Shown: positions 15,065 to 23,812, counted from the first letter of the stretch. The stretch: 64,000 nucleotides of DNA from Streptomyces marincola (GCF_020410765.1 NZ_CP084541.1:2227001-2291000); one strand, 5' to 3'. Program-made: numbers and translations. Notes: generated by a model not told the origin, from the letters alone.

Positions 15065-17917
15065 GTGGACATCCGATTGCTCGGCCCGGTGGAACTGCAC
15101 CGGGAGGACCGGCCGGTCGTCGTCGGGGCACCGATGCTGCGCACGCTGCTGGCCGTGTTCGCCGTGCGGCCCGGGCAGCTGCGCAGCGCCGCGAGCCTGT
15201 GCGACCAGCTGTGGGGCACGACACCGCCTTCCTCGCGTGCCACGTTGCGGACGTACGTGATGCGCCTGCGGAGGCTGCTGCCCGACGGCCGCCTGCGGAG
15301 GGTCCCCTCGGGCGGCTACGTGCTGGACGCGGCCCCGGAGGAGACCGACCTCGGCCGCTTCCGGACGCGACTCGCCCTTGCGCGCGGCCTCGCCGAGACA
15401 CGGCCCGACGAGGCGTTGCGCGCCTACGAGGCCGCGTGCCTGCTGTGGCGCGGGGAGCCGCTGGCGGGGCTCGGTGACGGCCCGTTCGCCGCCGCCGAGG
15501 CTCCCCGTCTCGCTGCGCTGCGGCTCGACGCCCAGGAGGAGCGCTTCGCCGTTCACCTGAGGCTCGGCCGGCACGCGGAGATCCTGGACGAGCTGGCCGC
15601 CGAGGCCCGGGCGCACCACCTCAGGGAAGGGCTGACGCGCCACCTCATGCTGGCCCTGCACCGCTCCGGCCGCACATCGGAGGCGCTGGACGCCTACCGA
15701 TCGCTGCGCCGGCGACTGGTCGAGGATCTCGGCATCGAGCCGGGGCACGAGCTGCGGGCGGTTGAGCAGGCGATCCTTCGCGCGGACCCGGCGCTGCTGC
15801 TCCCTGGTCCCGGCGCACCGCCGAACCTGGCCGCGGGCCCGCGTTCCAAGGCCGCCGCCCCGGCGCTCCCGGGGGCCATCGCCCCGGCGTTCCCCGCGGC
15901 CGTCGGCACGTTCGTGGCCCGTGCGGGGGAGTTGGCACTGCTGGGTGAGTGGCTGGACCCGGCGGCGACGGCGCCCGGGGTCTGCCTGCTGGACGGGCCC
16001 GGCGGGGTGGGCAAGTCGGCCCTGGCGGTCCTGGCCGCGCGGAAGTCGGCGGCGCGGTTTCCCGACGGGTTGCTCCACGTGGACCTGCGTGGGGCCGACC
16101 CGGACGACGCACCGCTCGACGTCGCTGTCGCCGCACAGCTGCTGCTCTCGCAACTGGGCGTGCCGATGCGGGAAGTTCCCCAGGAGGCGGAAGAGGCCGC
16201 CGCCCGCTTCCGCGTGCGCCTGCGCGGGCGCCGTTGCCTCGTGCTCCTCGACAATGCCAGGGACGCCGCCCAGGTGCGCCCGCTGCTGCCGGACGACGCG
16301 CCCGCCGTCGTGCTGGTCACCAGCAGGATGGCGCTGACCGGCCTCGCCGGCGGACGCCACCTCCACCTCGGGCTGCTCGACCGCGCGGACTCGGTCAGGC
16401 TGCTGCGGACCATCGCGGGACCGCGCACGGTGTGCGCCACTCCGGCGCAATGGGCCGAACTGGCAGGACTGTGCGGAGACCTGCCGCTCGCGCTGCGGAT
16501 CGTCGCCGCCCGGATGGCGGCCAGGCCGGGTTGGGAGGTGGCCGAGTGGATCGCGCTGCTGCGCGACGAACGCGGGCGCATGGACCAGTTGCGCACCGCC
16601 GACCTGGACCTGCGGGCCGGTCTGATGGTCGGCATCGACCGCCTCGCCGGGAGCGAGGACCCGGCCGACCGGCAGGCGGCGGCCCTCTTCCCGCTGCTCG
16701 GCGTCCCGGCGCTGCACACCTACCGGCCCGCCTCGGCCGCGGCGCTGGCCGGCTGCACCCCCGCCGAGGCCGAGGACTCACTTGAACGCCTGACCGACGC
16801 GCGGATCGCGGACAGCCCGCGCAGCGGGGTCTACGTACTCCACGATCTGCTGCGTGCGGCGGCCAGGTGGCAGGCTGACCGCCTGCCGCCCGAGCACGCC
16901 AGGGAGCGGCTCGGCGCGCTGGCCCGCTGGTACCTTGGCACCCTTCACCGGGCGGGCACGCGGCTGAGTTCGGCCGGCTGGCTCAGGTCCCGGGTGCGTC
17001 AGGGCATCGCCCGGTTCCCCGACGGCGACGACTTCCCCGACTCCGAGTCGGCGCTGGCCTGGGCCGACACGGCGGTGCCCCAGGCGCTGACGCTCGCGGA
17101 GCAGTGCGCGGCACCGGAGTACCGGGATGGGACCGAGCTGGCCGGCCGCCCGCTGAGCACCTTCGGCCTCTCGGCCGCACGTGCCCTGACCGGCTACTTC
17201 GCGTTGCGGATGAACCTGCGCGACCAGCGGCGGCTGGCCACGCTGGTGCTGCGCACCGCCGAACGGGACGGCGACGCGTTCGCCCGCGGCTTCGCGCTCG
17301 GTCAGCTCGGAAAGGTACTCGGCCAGAGCGGCGACGTGGAGGGCGGGCTGCCGTTGCTCTCCGAGTCCTGGGACGTGCTCACCAGGATGGGCGAGGTGCG
17401 CGAGGCGATCGCGTCCGCCTCCAACCTGGTGGGCTGCCTGGGGCAGGCCAGGAGGCCGGAGGAGGCGATACGCGCCGGTAGGCGGGCCCTGGCCGCGGCG
17501 GAGTCGGCCGATCTGGTGGAGGCCAGAATCACCATCGGGACCAATATGGGGCACGCGCACTACCTGGCGGGCGACCTGGTGAGCGCCCGGCGGGTACTGA
17601 TCGAGGTGTGCAGTGCGGCGCCGGAGCCGACCGCGGTGCTTTCCTCCACGCTGGCCAGCCTGGCGGCGTGCGAACTCGCGGCCGGGGACCACGCGGAGGC
17701 GGCGCGCTGGGCGCGGACCGGCCTCGCGCTCGTGGAAAGGCACCCGGTCGACCCGCTGTCGCGGGCGGAGTTGCACAGCCTGCTGGCCAGCGCGCTCAGA
17801 GTGTCGGGGGACGAACGGGCCGCGCGGGCGGAAAGCGCCGTCGCTCTGCGTCTCGTGGACGAGCTGAACGCCCGGGAAAACCTGCACCTGCGCATCCCGG
17901 ACCCGGGACCGGCCTAG
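15065..17917 (+). CDS. AfsR-type SARP regulator with NB-ARC and TPR regions
   Basis: A 950-residue regulator: winged helix (DIRLLGPVEL onward), BTAD to about residue 245 (EPGHELRAVEQAIL), NB-ARC ATPase with Walker A GPGGVGKSAL and a Walker B-like CLVLLDNARDA, then a helical-repeat C-terminus consistent with TPRs. This is the full AfsR layout. GTG at 15065 is chosen because GGAGG at 15052-15056 is 8 bases away and the homologous domain begins at residue 2. It diverges from the small SARP across 259 bases. ATP/ADP binding and TPR partners normally gate such proteins, so it may pass a cellular signal to the cluster. Confidence 0.92.
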   Translation: MDIRLLGPVELHREDRPVVVGAPMLRTLLAVFAVRPGQLRSAASLCDQLWGTTPPSSRATLRTYVMRLRRLLPDGRLRRVPSGGYVLDAAPEETDLGRFRTRLALARGLAETRPDEALRAYEAACLLWRGEPLAGLGDGPFAAAEAPRLAALRLDAQEERFAVHLRLGRHAEILDELAAEARAHHLREGLTRHLMLALHRSGRTSEALDAYRSLRRRLVEDLGIEPGHELRAVEQAILRADPALLLPGPGAPPNLAAGPRSKAAAPALPGAIAPAFPAAVGTFVARAGELALLGEWLDPAATAPGVCLLDGPGGVGKSALAVLAARKSAARFPDGLLHVDLRGADPDDAPLDVAVAAQLLLSQLGVPMREVPQEAEEAAARFRVRLRGRRCLVLLDNARDAAQVRPLLPDDAPAVVLVTSRMALTGLAGGRHLHLGLLDRADSVRLLRTIAGPRTVCATPAQWAELAGLCGDLPLALRIVAARMAARPGWEVAEWIALLRDERGRMDQLRTADLDLRAGLMVGIDRLAGSEDPADRQAAALFPLLGVPALHTYRPASAAALAGCTPAEAEDSLERLTDARIADSPRSGVYVLHDLLRAAARWQADRLPPEHARERLGALARWYLGTLHRAGTRLSSAGWLRSRVRQGIARFPDGDDFPDSESALAWADTAVPQALTLAEQCAAPEYRDGTELAGRPLSTFGLSAARALTGYFALRMNLRDQRRLATLVLRTAERDGDAFARGFALGQLGKVLGQSGDVEGGLPLLSESWDVLTRMGEVREAIASASNLVGCLGQARRPEEAIRAGRRALAAAESADLVEARITIGTNMGHAHYLAGDLVSARRVLIEVCSAAPEPTAVLSSTLASLAACELAAGDHAEAARWARTGLALVERHPVDPLSRAELHSLLASALRVSGDERAARAESAVALRLVDELNARENLHLRIPDPGPA

Positions 17918-18068
17918 CCGAAACGCGTCGGAAGGCCACGCCCGGGGCTCTCCCGCGGCGACTTCTCATCCCCGCCGCCGGATGACGGCGTTCGGCTCCC
18001 CGGAACAGTACGGACGACACCTCATCCACACCAGGGACTTCACCGAAGACCACCCACAAGGGCTGAAG

Positions 18069-18725
18069 TCAGTGTCCCTGTGCCTCCGGGGCACTCATCG
18101 CCCGGTTCAAAACGTCCAGGTCCCACGCAGGCTCCCGCAGGTCGAGCCGGTTCGACGCCCGGAATCCATCCATCGCCAGGTGCAAGTGCCGGCGCCACAT
18201 CGACGGTGCGACGTACTGCACGGTCCCGGAGACACGGCCACTCGCCCACACCACCACGAGCAAGTCGGCGCCGGTGACGTCGGGGCGCACGACGCCCGCA
18301 CCCTGTGCGCGCAGCAGAACCTGTTGTGCGTGTGCACAGATCTCGTCGTGTGCAGCCTTGGTGCGGTCGTCGCCGGGGAACCTCCACGCCAGGAAGTCAG
18401 CGAATGCCCGGTCTCCGGCCTGGGCCGAACAGAGAACCTCCAACAGGTCGCGAAACGCCTCCCACGGGTCCTCCAAGTCGAACGAGGCCGCCACCTCGTC
18501 GATGACACGGCGCAACTTCGGTTCGAGCACGGCGTGGAGAAGGTCCAGGCGCGTGGGGAAGTGCCGGTAGAGGGTGCCGACCACCAGGCCCGCCTCCCGG
18601 GCGATGCCGTCGAGAGGGGCTGTCGCGCCTCGTTCAGCGAACGCGCGTCTGGCGCACTCGAGAAGCCGCTGGCGGTTGCGGTGGGCATCCCTGCGCGCGG
18701 GCGGCGGGTTCTCTCGGGGAGGCAT
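18069..18725 (-). CDS. TetR-family repressor
   Basis: A 218-residue protein. The N-terminal helix-turn-helix runs from RQRLLECARRAFAERG to TLYRHFPTRLDLL, the usual TetR pattern with YRHF in the recognition-helix end. The C-terminal ligand domain is generic. It diverges from an SDR gene and the 114-base gap carries a 19/23 matching inverted repeat whose left arm abuts its own start codon. This is the standard layout for a repressor that controls itself and its neighbour, with the SDR substrate or a related compound as a likely inducer. Confidence 0.92.
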   Translation of the reverse strand: MPPRENPPPARRDAHRNRQRLLECARRAFAERGATAPLDGIAREAGLVVGTLYRHFPTRLDLLHAVLEPKLRRVIDEVAASFDLEDPWEAFRDLLEVLCSAQAGDRAFADFLAWRFPGDDRTKAAHDEICAHAQQVLLRAQGAGVVRPDVTGADLLVVVWASGRVSGTVQYVAPSMWRRHLHLAMDGFRASNRLDLREPAWDLDVLNRAMSAPEAQGH

Positions 18726-18727
18726 GA

Positions 18728-18793
18728 GATCACCGTAGCAAAGGTGTGACGCACCTCAACTTTGAGCCATGTCTCATCTTTGCTACCGTCATC
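18728..18793. promoter_or_regulatory. Large inverted repeat between tetR and the SDR gene
   Basis: Arms at 18728-18750 and 18771-18793 match at 19 of 23 positions; the core GTAGCAAAG / CTTTGCTAC is perfect. A 20-base spacer separates them. A nested AGGTG...CACCT also occurs at 18743-18755. Each arm could hold one TetR dimer pair, covering both divergent promoters. Confidence 0.65.
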
Positions 18794-18839
18794 AAGCATC
18801 GAAACTGAGAGCATGCTCATTTTGAGGAGGCGATCCGAC

Positions 18840-19574
18840 ATGGCAAAGCTCAGCGGGAAGGTCGCGGTGATCACCGGCGCGACCTCGGGACTGGCACTCG
18901 CGACCGCTGAGTTGTTCGTCGCGGAGGGCGCGCACGTGGTCATCACCGGCCGACGACAGGACCAGTTGGACGCCGCAGTGGCCGCGATCGGCCACGATGT
19001 GACCGGTGTGGTCGGTGACGTCGGTGAGGTCGCCGATGTGGTCCGCTTGGCCGATGTCGTAGCAGCCGAACTGGGCCGGATCGACGTCCTCGTAGCGAGT
19101 GCCGGGGCCTGGACATGGAACGAGCCCATCGGCGACGTGACCGAGGAGTCGTTCGACGCCGTGTTCGGTGTGAACGTGCGCGGGACGTTCTTCACTGTGC
19201 AGAAACTCCTGCCATTGCTGTCCGATGGCGCCTCGATCGTGCTCATCGGGTCGGGCGCCGCGGAGAAAGGTGAGCCGGGAACCACGATCTACGCGGCGAG
19301 CAAGGCTGCTCTGCGGTCGTTCTCGCGGACCTGGACCACCGACCTGAAGGAGCGGGGAATCCGCGTCAACGTCCTCAGTCCCTCCGCGATCGACACCCCG
19401 GCGTTCGCGAACCTCCCGACGGGATTCAGGGATCGGATCGCCTCACTGGTGCCTCTCGGCCGCCTCGGTGCCGAACAGGAGATCGCCACCGCAGCGCTCT
19501 TCCTCGCGTCCGCGGACTCAAGCTTCGTCAGCGGAATCGACCTCCCGGTCGACGGAGGCATCGGCCAGGTCTGA
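18840..19574 (+). CDS. Short-chain dehydrogenase/reductase
   Basis: A 244-residue SDR. The cofactor motif is TGATSGLA at 12-19, so the third Gly of TGxxxGxG is Ala19. The NNAG motif reads ASAG. The catalytic YAASK has Tyr151 and Lys155, and the C-terminus ends in LPVDGGIGQV. ATG 18840 follows GAGGAGG with suitable spacing. It is divergently transcribed from a TetR gene and likely repressed by it. An oxidoreductase acting on a xenobiotic-like alcohol or ketone is plausible, but the substrate is unknown. Changes in the glycine motif do not by themselves rule out NAD(P) binding. Confidence 0.88.
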   Translation: MAKLSGKVAVITGATSGLALATAELFVAEGAHVVITGRRQDQLDAAVAAIGHDVTGVVGDVGEVADVVRLADVVAAELGRIDVLVASAGAWTWNEPIGDVTEESFDAVFGVNVRGTFFTVQKLLPLLSDGASIVLIGSGAAEKGEPGTTIYAASKAALRSFSRTWTTDLKERGIRVNVLSPSAIDTPAFANLPTGFRDRIASLVPLGRLGAEQEIATAALFLASADSSFVSGIDLPVDGGIGQV

Positions 19575-20131
19575 CACCGCCTCGGCCCACCGCCGCCATT
19601 CAGCGTCAGGTGCGCCGTCCGGGCGTGCGATGACCTGCACGTTCGCCGTGCTTCCTGTGCTACTGCGAGTGGTACGGCTGATCGGCGCGGGCTCGGTCGG
19701 TGGGGACACTCGACGAGCGTGTGCGGAGCGTCGAGCGTGGCAGGAGGCGGAACCAACGGGCCCCTTCGGTCGTCGGTGTGCTGGTGGAAACACCACGCCG
19801 ACGACGAAGGGCCCTGCCTCGTCACCGCGCCCCCGCCTGCGCCGGAATTCCCAGCCGCCCTGGAATCGGACCCGACCGCTGCTGCGGATGGGGAGTGACG
19901 CCTGCCCTGGAAGCGCCTCGACAAGGTCCGCGACTGAGCCATTCGTACAGCCCAGGACTCCGGCGGACCAGGCACACATGCGGCCGAACATGGTCACGCC
20001 GTACCAGACGCGGCCCGAGGCGACGGTCAGGCAGGTCGCTGTCGAGGGGATCGCCCCCGAAACACTGCCGCCGAATACGCCGGACACCTCTCAGCCGACC
20101 GTCCCCCCGCGGCTCCGCGCGGTGGTGGCGG
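19575..20131. other. Intergenic stretch without a recognisable gene
   Basis: About 560 bases with lower coding bias than the surroundings. Several overlapping frames are open but none resembles a known family or has a convincing ribosome site. The only clear structure is the long hairpin at 19758-19814. Taken with the deleted regulator next to it, this looks like a region that has lost genes. Confidence 0.5.
19758..19814. terminator. Long imperfect hairpin with GAAA loop
   Basis: The left arm 19758-19786 and right arm 19791-19814 are complementary over most of their length (GGGCCC-TTCG-TCGTCGG against CCGACGACGAAGGGCCC), with a small internal bulge and the tetraloop GAAA closed by GGTG/CACC. 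It may end transcription from either side; a relic of a mobile element is also possible. Confidence 0.5.
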
Positions 20132-20407
20132 TCAAAGGCTCTTCAGCGAAGCGGCGCTGGGACTGCCGGCCTCCGCTGTGTACATCACCAGGGAGCAACC
20201 TGATCCTGGCAGGTCGAGGGTGTGCCGATCGATTGCCAGCTCACCCAGTGTGGGGTGATGCATGCTCTTTCGTACGCCAGGAATGTGGCGCACAGGGGCG
20301 CGGTGGCCTGGTGGACGCGACGCTTCGGTCAGCACATCTTCCGGTCGCAGGTCCTCGCGGCGGTGGCGGAGAAAGTCCGCGAGCTCCCAACTGCTCACTC
20401 CGTCCAT
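20132..20407 (-). pseudogene. Internally deleted MmyB-like XRE regulator
   Basis: The 91-codon frame joins the first residues of a known regulator type to its last residues. The beginning, WELADFLRHRREDLRPEDV, matches the start of XRE/MmyB-like proteins such as the intact one at 48408-49304 (ELGEFLRSRRSRLLPEDV). The end, HPTLGELAIDRHTLDLPG followed by LVMYTAEAGSPSA, matches the conserved tail of the ligand domain (compare LALFAAEPGSPSEAALRLL). The helix-turn-helix and most of the ligand pocket, about 190-200 residues, are gone. The frame is kept, so a short protein could still be made, but it cannot bind DNA as usual. Confidence 0.75.
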
Positions 20408-20619
20408 GCTGCCACAGGCAGGGCCAGTCGAGCCTCGCACTGCCGGTCCGGGGCTTGGCTGTCCGTCCCGCGCCCCCGAATTGATGTGCATGCTGGTCCG
20501 GTCGGCCCGTTGACTACGAGGAGAAGCAGTGTCCAGCACACCTGGAGCCCCCTGTCGGCGGCCGTCGCTGCCGGCGGTCTCGCCGGGCTGATCGACGCAC
20601 TCGAAAGGAAGGAGCACTG
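20408..20619. other. Short region upstream of the NmrA-like gene
   Basis: An open frame on the plus strand ends at TGA 20618-20620, overlapping the next ATG by one base (TGATG), and its last residues (AAGGLAGLIDALERKEH) look protein-like. No start or family can be recognised. It could be the 3' scrap of a lost gene that was once coupled to the reductase. Confidence 0.3.
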
Positions 20620-21462
20620 ATGCCCCGCATACTCGTGACCGGAGGGACCGGAAAGACCGGCAGGACGCTGGTGCGATTGCTTCGCAACGTCGGCGTGCGG
20701 GCCCGGGTCGCCAGTCGGAGGACGGCCGCAGCCGATCCTGACGCTATCCGTTTCGACTGGGACGACCCCACGACGTTCGGACCTGCGCTCGATGGAATGG
20801 ATGGGGCATTCCTGCTCGCACCAGTGGAAAGCGTGGACCCGCTGCCGCTGGTCGAGCCGTTCCTGCGCGAAACGCAGCGGGCCGGAATCCAACGCCTCGT
20901 GATGCTCGGCTCGGCCATAGTGCTGCCGAACGCGCGCAGCGCTGTTGAGTTGGCCGCTCGGGTTCAGGCTCAGCCCGGAGGGCTCGTACTCCGCGCATCG
21001 GGCTTCATGCAGAACTTCCTGCGCCCCCACCCACTGGCCGAGCGCATCCATCGATCCGGTGAGATCCGCACCGCAGCCGGTGACGGCGAGTTGGGCTGGG
21101 TCGATGCGCGGGACGTCGCGGCCAGTGCGGCCGCGCTGTTGGCCGACCTGGAGAGGGACGCTCGAAGCGACTACCTGATCACCGGGCCGCACGCTATGAG
21201 TTACCCGCGGGCGGCGCACATCATCACAGCGCAGACCGGCCGACAGGTTCGAGTGGAGCGCATAACGGAGAAGGAACAGGCTGCCGCCTACCGTGCTTCC
21301 GGGATGCCGAAGGAGTTCGCTGACGCCCTTGCAGCCGTTGAGCGTGGAATCAAAGAGGGACGCGAAGAACAGGTCAGCACTGCGGTGCTCGAACTGACCG
21401 GCCGCCCGCCGCGCGCCTTTGCCGAATTCGTCTCCGATCACGCGTACGAGTGGACGCGATAG
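20620..21462 (+). CDS. NmrA-like NAD(P)-binding protein (atypical SDR)
   Basis: A 280-residue Rossmann-fold protein with TGGTGKTG at residues 7-14, the nucleotide-binding motif of NmrA/NAD(P)H-binding atypical SDRs. It lacks the YxxxK catalytic pair of classical SDRs at the usual place. The central WVDARDVAASAAALL is the conserved segment of the family. AAGGAAGGAG just upstream of ATG 20620 is a strong ribosome site. Related proteins reduce NADPH-dependent substrates or sense the NADP redox state. Upstream is an open frame that overlaps its start by one base, but that frame seems to be debris. Confidence 0.85.
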   Translation: MPRILVTGGTGKTGRTLVRLLRNVGVRARVASRRTAAADPDAIRFDWDDPTTFGPALDGMDGAFLLAPVESVDPLPLVEPFLRETQRAGIQRLVMLGSAIVLPNARSAVELAARVQAQPGGLVLRASGFMQNFLRPHPLAERIHRSGEIRTAAGDGELGWVDARDVAASAAALLADLERDARSDYLITGPHAMSYPRAAHIITAQTGRQVRVERITEKEQAAAYRASGMPKEFADALAAVERGIKEGREEQVSTAVLELTGRPPRAFAEFVSDHAYEWTR

Positions 21463-21675
21463 TGCTTGAGCAGCAGAACTCGCACTCGGGTGGACATCCC
21501 GTGAAGAGCACAGTGCTGCATCATATGATGCGACGCCGCACCGGGTTGAAGGACGGAGCTGCTGCCGTTCGACGGTCAGCCCGCTCACTTGTGGATACCG
21601 CATGCCCCGGTGGTGCCGCACAGGCGACGAGCCGTCAGGCCCCACGCCTCCACGGGTTCACCCCCCAGTAGGCGT
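21463..21675. other. Intergenic gap with a perfect 14-bp palindrome
   Basis: The gap between two convergent genes contains GCATCATATGATGC at 21518-21531, a perfect palindrome. No gene is evident. The palindrome could be a stray operator or a site left by a deleted neighbour. Confidence 0.4.
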
Positions 21676-22536
21676 TCAGATGCTGTTGGCGATGCGCTCG
21701 TGGTCCCGTTCGCCCTCGCGGGTCTGGATACCGGCAGCGAGCAGCTTATGGGCGAGTTCTTTGACGTCGTCGCCGAACGCCGCGTACAGGCCCTCGTTCT
21801 CCACGACATATGCCCTGTGAGGGATGGGAGGAGCGATCGCGTCGACCGCGGCCTTGGTGATGGAGACGACCTCCGGCCGCAGGCCGGCGATCCGTCGGGC
21901 CAGGGTGCCGACGAATGCGTCGAGTTCCCCGGCGGGCAGCGCACGGTTGATCAGGCCGTAGCGTTCCGCGAGTTCCGCGCCCACGAGTTCGGCGCCGAGG
22001 ATGAGCTCCAGCGCGCGGGCCCGGCCCGCCAGGCGCGTCATGTTCACCGTGCCGCCGCCTCCGGGGAGGATGCCCATCAAGGACTCAGGCTGCCCCTGCC
22101 CTGACGTGCCGATCGCCGCGAATCGCATGTCCAGGTACATGAAGAACTCGTTGCCCGCGCCACGCGCGAAACCCGCGAGCTTGCCGATGGTGACCTGCGG
22201 CAGCGAGCGGACCTCCTCGCTCAGCGCCTGGAGGATGTTCAGCCCCTCGGGAATGGCCGCGTCCGGTGCGGCCGCGATCGCGGCGCGGGTGGCCGCGGGC
22301 AGCGCGTCCGGGTCGGTGAGGTACGCCATGTCACCGTGCGCGATGAAGAACTCCGGGTCGGCGCTCTCGAAGACGATGACGCGGACGTCGGCGTCGTCAC
22401 GCACCCGCGCCACGAACGCCCGCAGGGACGGCAGCAGGACCGCGTCCATCAGATTGAGCGGCGGGTGATCGATCGTCACCGTCGCGACCCCGCCCGAGAC
22501 GTCGATCGTCAGGGCGGACAGGTCGTCATAGCTCAT
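21676..22536 (-). CDS. Enoyl-CoA hydratase/isomerase (crotonase) family protein
   Basis: A 286-residue crotonase. The first oxyanion segment lies near ESADPEFFIAHGDM and the second is GFARGAGNEFFMYLDMRFA. The catalytic-Glu region reads QPESLMGILPGGGGT, keeping PExxxGxxPGxGG. The usual C-terminal helices follow. It probably acts on an acyl-CoA, but crotonase reactions vary widely. ATG 22536 follows GGAG at 8 bases. It diverges from a TetR gene across about 150 bases, so local control is likely. Confidence 0.88.
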   Translation of the reverse strand: MSYDDLSALTIDVSGGVATVTIDHPPLNLMDAVLLPSLRAFVARVRDDADVRVIVFESADPEFFIAHGDMAYLTDPDALPAATRAAIAAAPDAAIPEGLNILQALSEEVRSLPQVTIGKLAGFARGAGNEFFMYLDMRFAAIGTSGQGQPESLMGILPGGGGTVNMTRLAGRARALELILGAELVGAELAERYGLINRALPAGELDAFVGTLARRIAGLRPEVVSITKAAVDAIAPPIPHRAYVVENEGLYAAFGDDVKELAHKLLAAGIQTREGERDHERIANSI

Positions 22537-22687
22537 GAGGTGGCTCCACTTCGCAGAAGGCCGGCGCGTGACTGCGGCGCCGACTGGATGAGCGCCACGA
22601 CTCCCAGCGTCGCGACTGACACTCAGTATCAGGTTAGGTTCTGAGGTGCATGTAAGCAAACAGGTGCGGCGCAGTACACTTGGTTCC

Positions 22688-23305
22688 ATGAGTGCAGCAC
22701 CCGTCGGTACCCGTGAGATCGGCCGCCACGCGGTACGGGCGGAGCTGGCCCGCGTGGCGTTCAACCGGTTCTGCCTCACCGGCTTCGACCAGGTCACCTT
22801 CTCCGACCTCGCCGAGGCCGCCGGAGTGTCGCGGAGCACCTTCCTGCGCTACTTCGGCACCAAGGAGGACGTGGTCCTGTTCGTCTTCGACCCCGTCGGT
22901 GACGTCATCGCCGACGCGCTCGACGCCGACCGAGCCGACGAGGACGACTGGAGCAGGCTGCGCAACGCCCTGGAATCAGCCGTGACCTTCCTCGTACGCG
23001 ATGTCCAGCACCTCGTGACGATTCTCAGCCTCGTCGACCAGACCCCGGCCCTGTGCGCACGGCTCCGCGAAAAGCAGACCGAATGGCGGCCCAAGATCGT
23101 CGCCCGGCTGCGGGAGACGGCCTCCCCGGCCGACGAATCACCGGTCGTCGCCAACGTGCGCGCCGCGGCAGCGCTCGAATGCCTGTGGATCGTCCTCGGA
23201 CAGTGGAGCGCGAACGGCGGCCGAGAAGACCTCGGCGACCTGCTGGACGCCGCGTTCGCCGCCTTCTCCACCCCGGCGCGCCCTCGGAGGGGCGCTCCGC
23301 TCTAG
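22688..23305 (+). CDS. TetR-family regulator
   Basis: A 205-residue protein with an N-terminal TetR helix-turn-helix from VAFNRFCLTGFDQVTFSDLA through GVSRSTFLRYFGTKED. The C-terminal part is a variable ligand domain (WSANGGREDLGDLLDAAFAAF). It diverges from the crotonase gene and probably represses it and itself. The gap contains TGACACTCAG...CTGAGGTGCA, a weak inverted repeat. Confidence 0.9.
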   Translation: MSAAPVGTREIGRHAVRAELARVAFNRFCLTGFDQVTFSDLAEAAGVSRSTFLRYFGTKEDVVLFVFDPVGDVIADALDADRADEDDWSRLRNALESAVTFLVRDVQHLVTILSLVDQTPALCARLREKQTEWRPKIVARLRETASPADESPVVANVRAAAALECLWIVLGQWSANGGREDLGDLLDAAFAAFSTPARPRRGAPL

Positions 23306-23463
23306 GTACCGACCGCTGATCACGATGGGGCCGACCGACTGCCCGGGGACGCCGCGTGCGTTCGTCGGTGACTGCCGAGGGAGCAAGTCGAACGCTTCGC
23401 GGTGACGATTCGCCGTCATCCGTGAGACCAGCGCGTACCCGGGGCCGGCCGTCTGGGGCGGCC

Positions 23464-23660
23464 GCCAACCGCGGTCTGCTCGACATCGTCGCGGCGCTGC
23501 GCTGGGTGTGGGAGAACGCCTCCGCCTTCGGCGGCGACCCGCGCAACGTCACCCTCTGCGGCCAGTCGGCCGGAGCGACCGTCGTCGGCGGCGTTCTCGC
23601 CACCCCGGAGGCCACCGGGCTGTTCCGCCGGGCGATCGTGCAGAGCGGCAGCGGGGAATC
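23464..23660 (+). pseudogene. Internal fragment of a type B carboxylesterase
   Basis: About 65 codons encode the most conserved stretch of the family: NRGLLDIVAALRWVWENASA, FGGDPRNVTL, and the nucleophile elbow CGQSAGA, ending with RRAIVQSGSG. Both ends are missing: no start domain precedes it and no Glu/His part follows. The nucleophile is present but the protein cannot fold as an esterase. It is a deletion relic. Confidence 0.8.
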
Positions 23661-23664
23661 TCTC

Positions 23665-23766
23665 ATGCGTGCGGTCGAGTTACCGATTACCGATGACGGC
23701 GCCGAGAGCGTGCTCGTACAGGTTCGGGAGACGGAGGCGGATCCTGAGCCGCTGGCGCCGGTCGTG
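23665..23766 (+). pseudogene. Possible N-terminal scrap of a trypco2-like protein
   Basis: ATG 23665 follows GGGGA and begins MRAVELPITDDGAESVLVQV, resembling the N-terminal beta strands of the short trypco2-type proteins linked to trypsin-like peptidases in actinomycetes. The frame then runs into a terminator hairpin and loses any resemblance. It may be a broken gene joined to the esterase scrap. Confidence 0.3.
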
Positions 23767-23799
23767 CCGACGGGCCGGTGCGGTGCACCGGCCCGTCGG
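23767..23799. terminator. Perfect 15-bp hairpin
   Basis: CCGACGGGCCGGTGC (23767-23781) pairs fully with GCACCGGCCCGTCGG (23785-23799) around a GGT loop. It lies 14 bases past the stop of the surface-protein gene on the minus strand and can serve both directions. Confidence 0.75.
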
Positions 23800-23812
23800 T
23801 GGGGTCCCCGCG

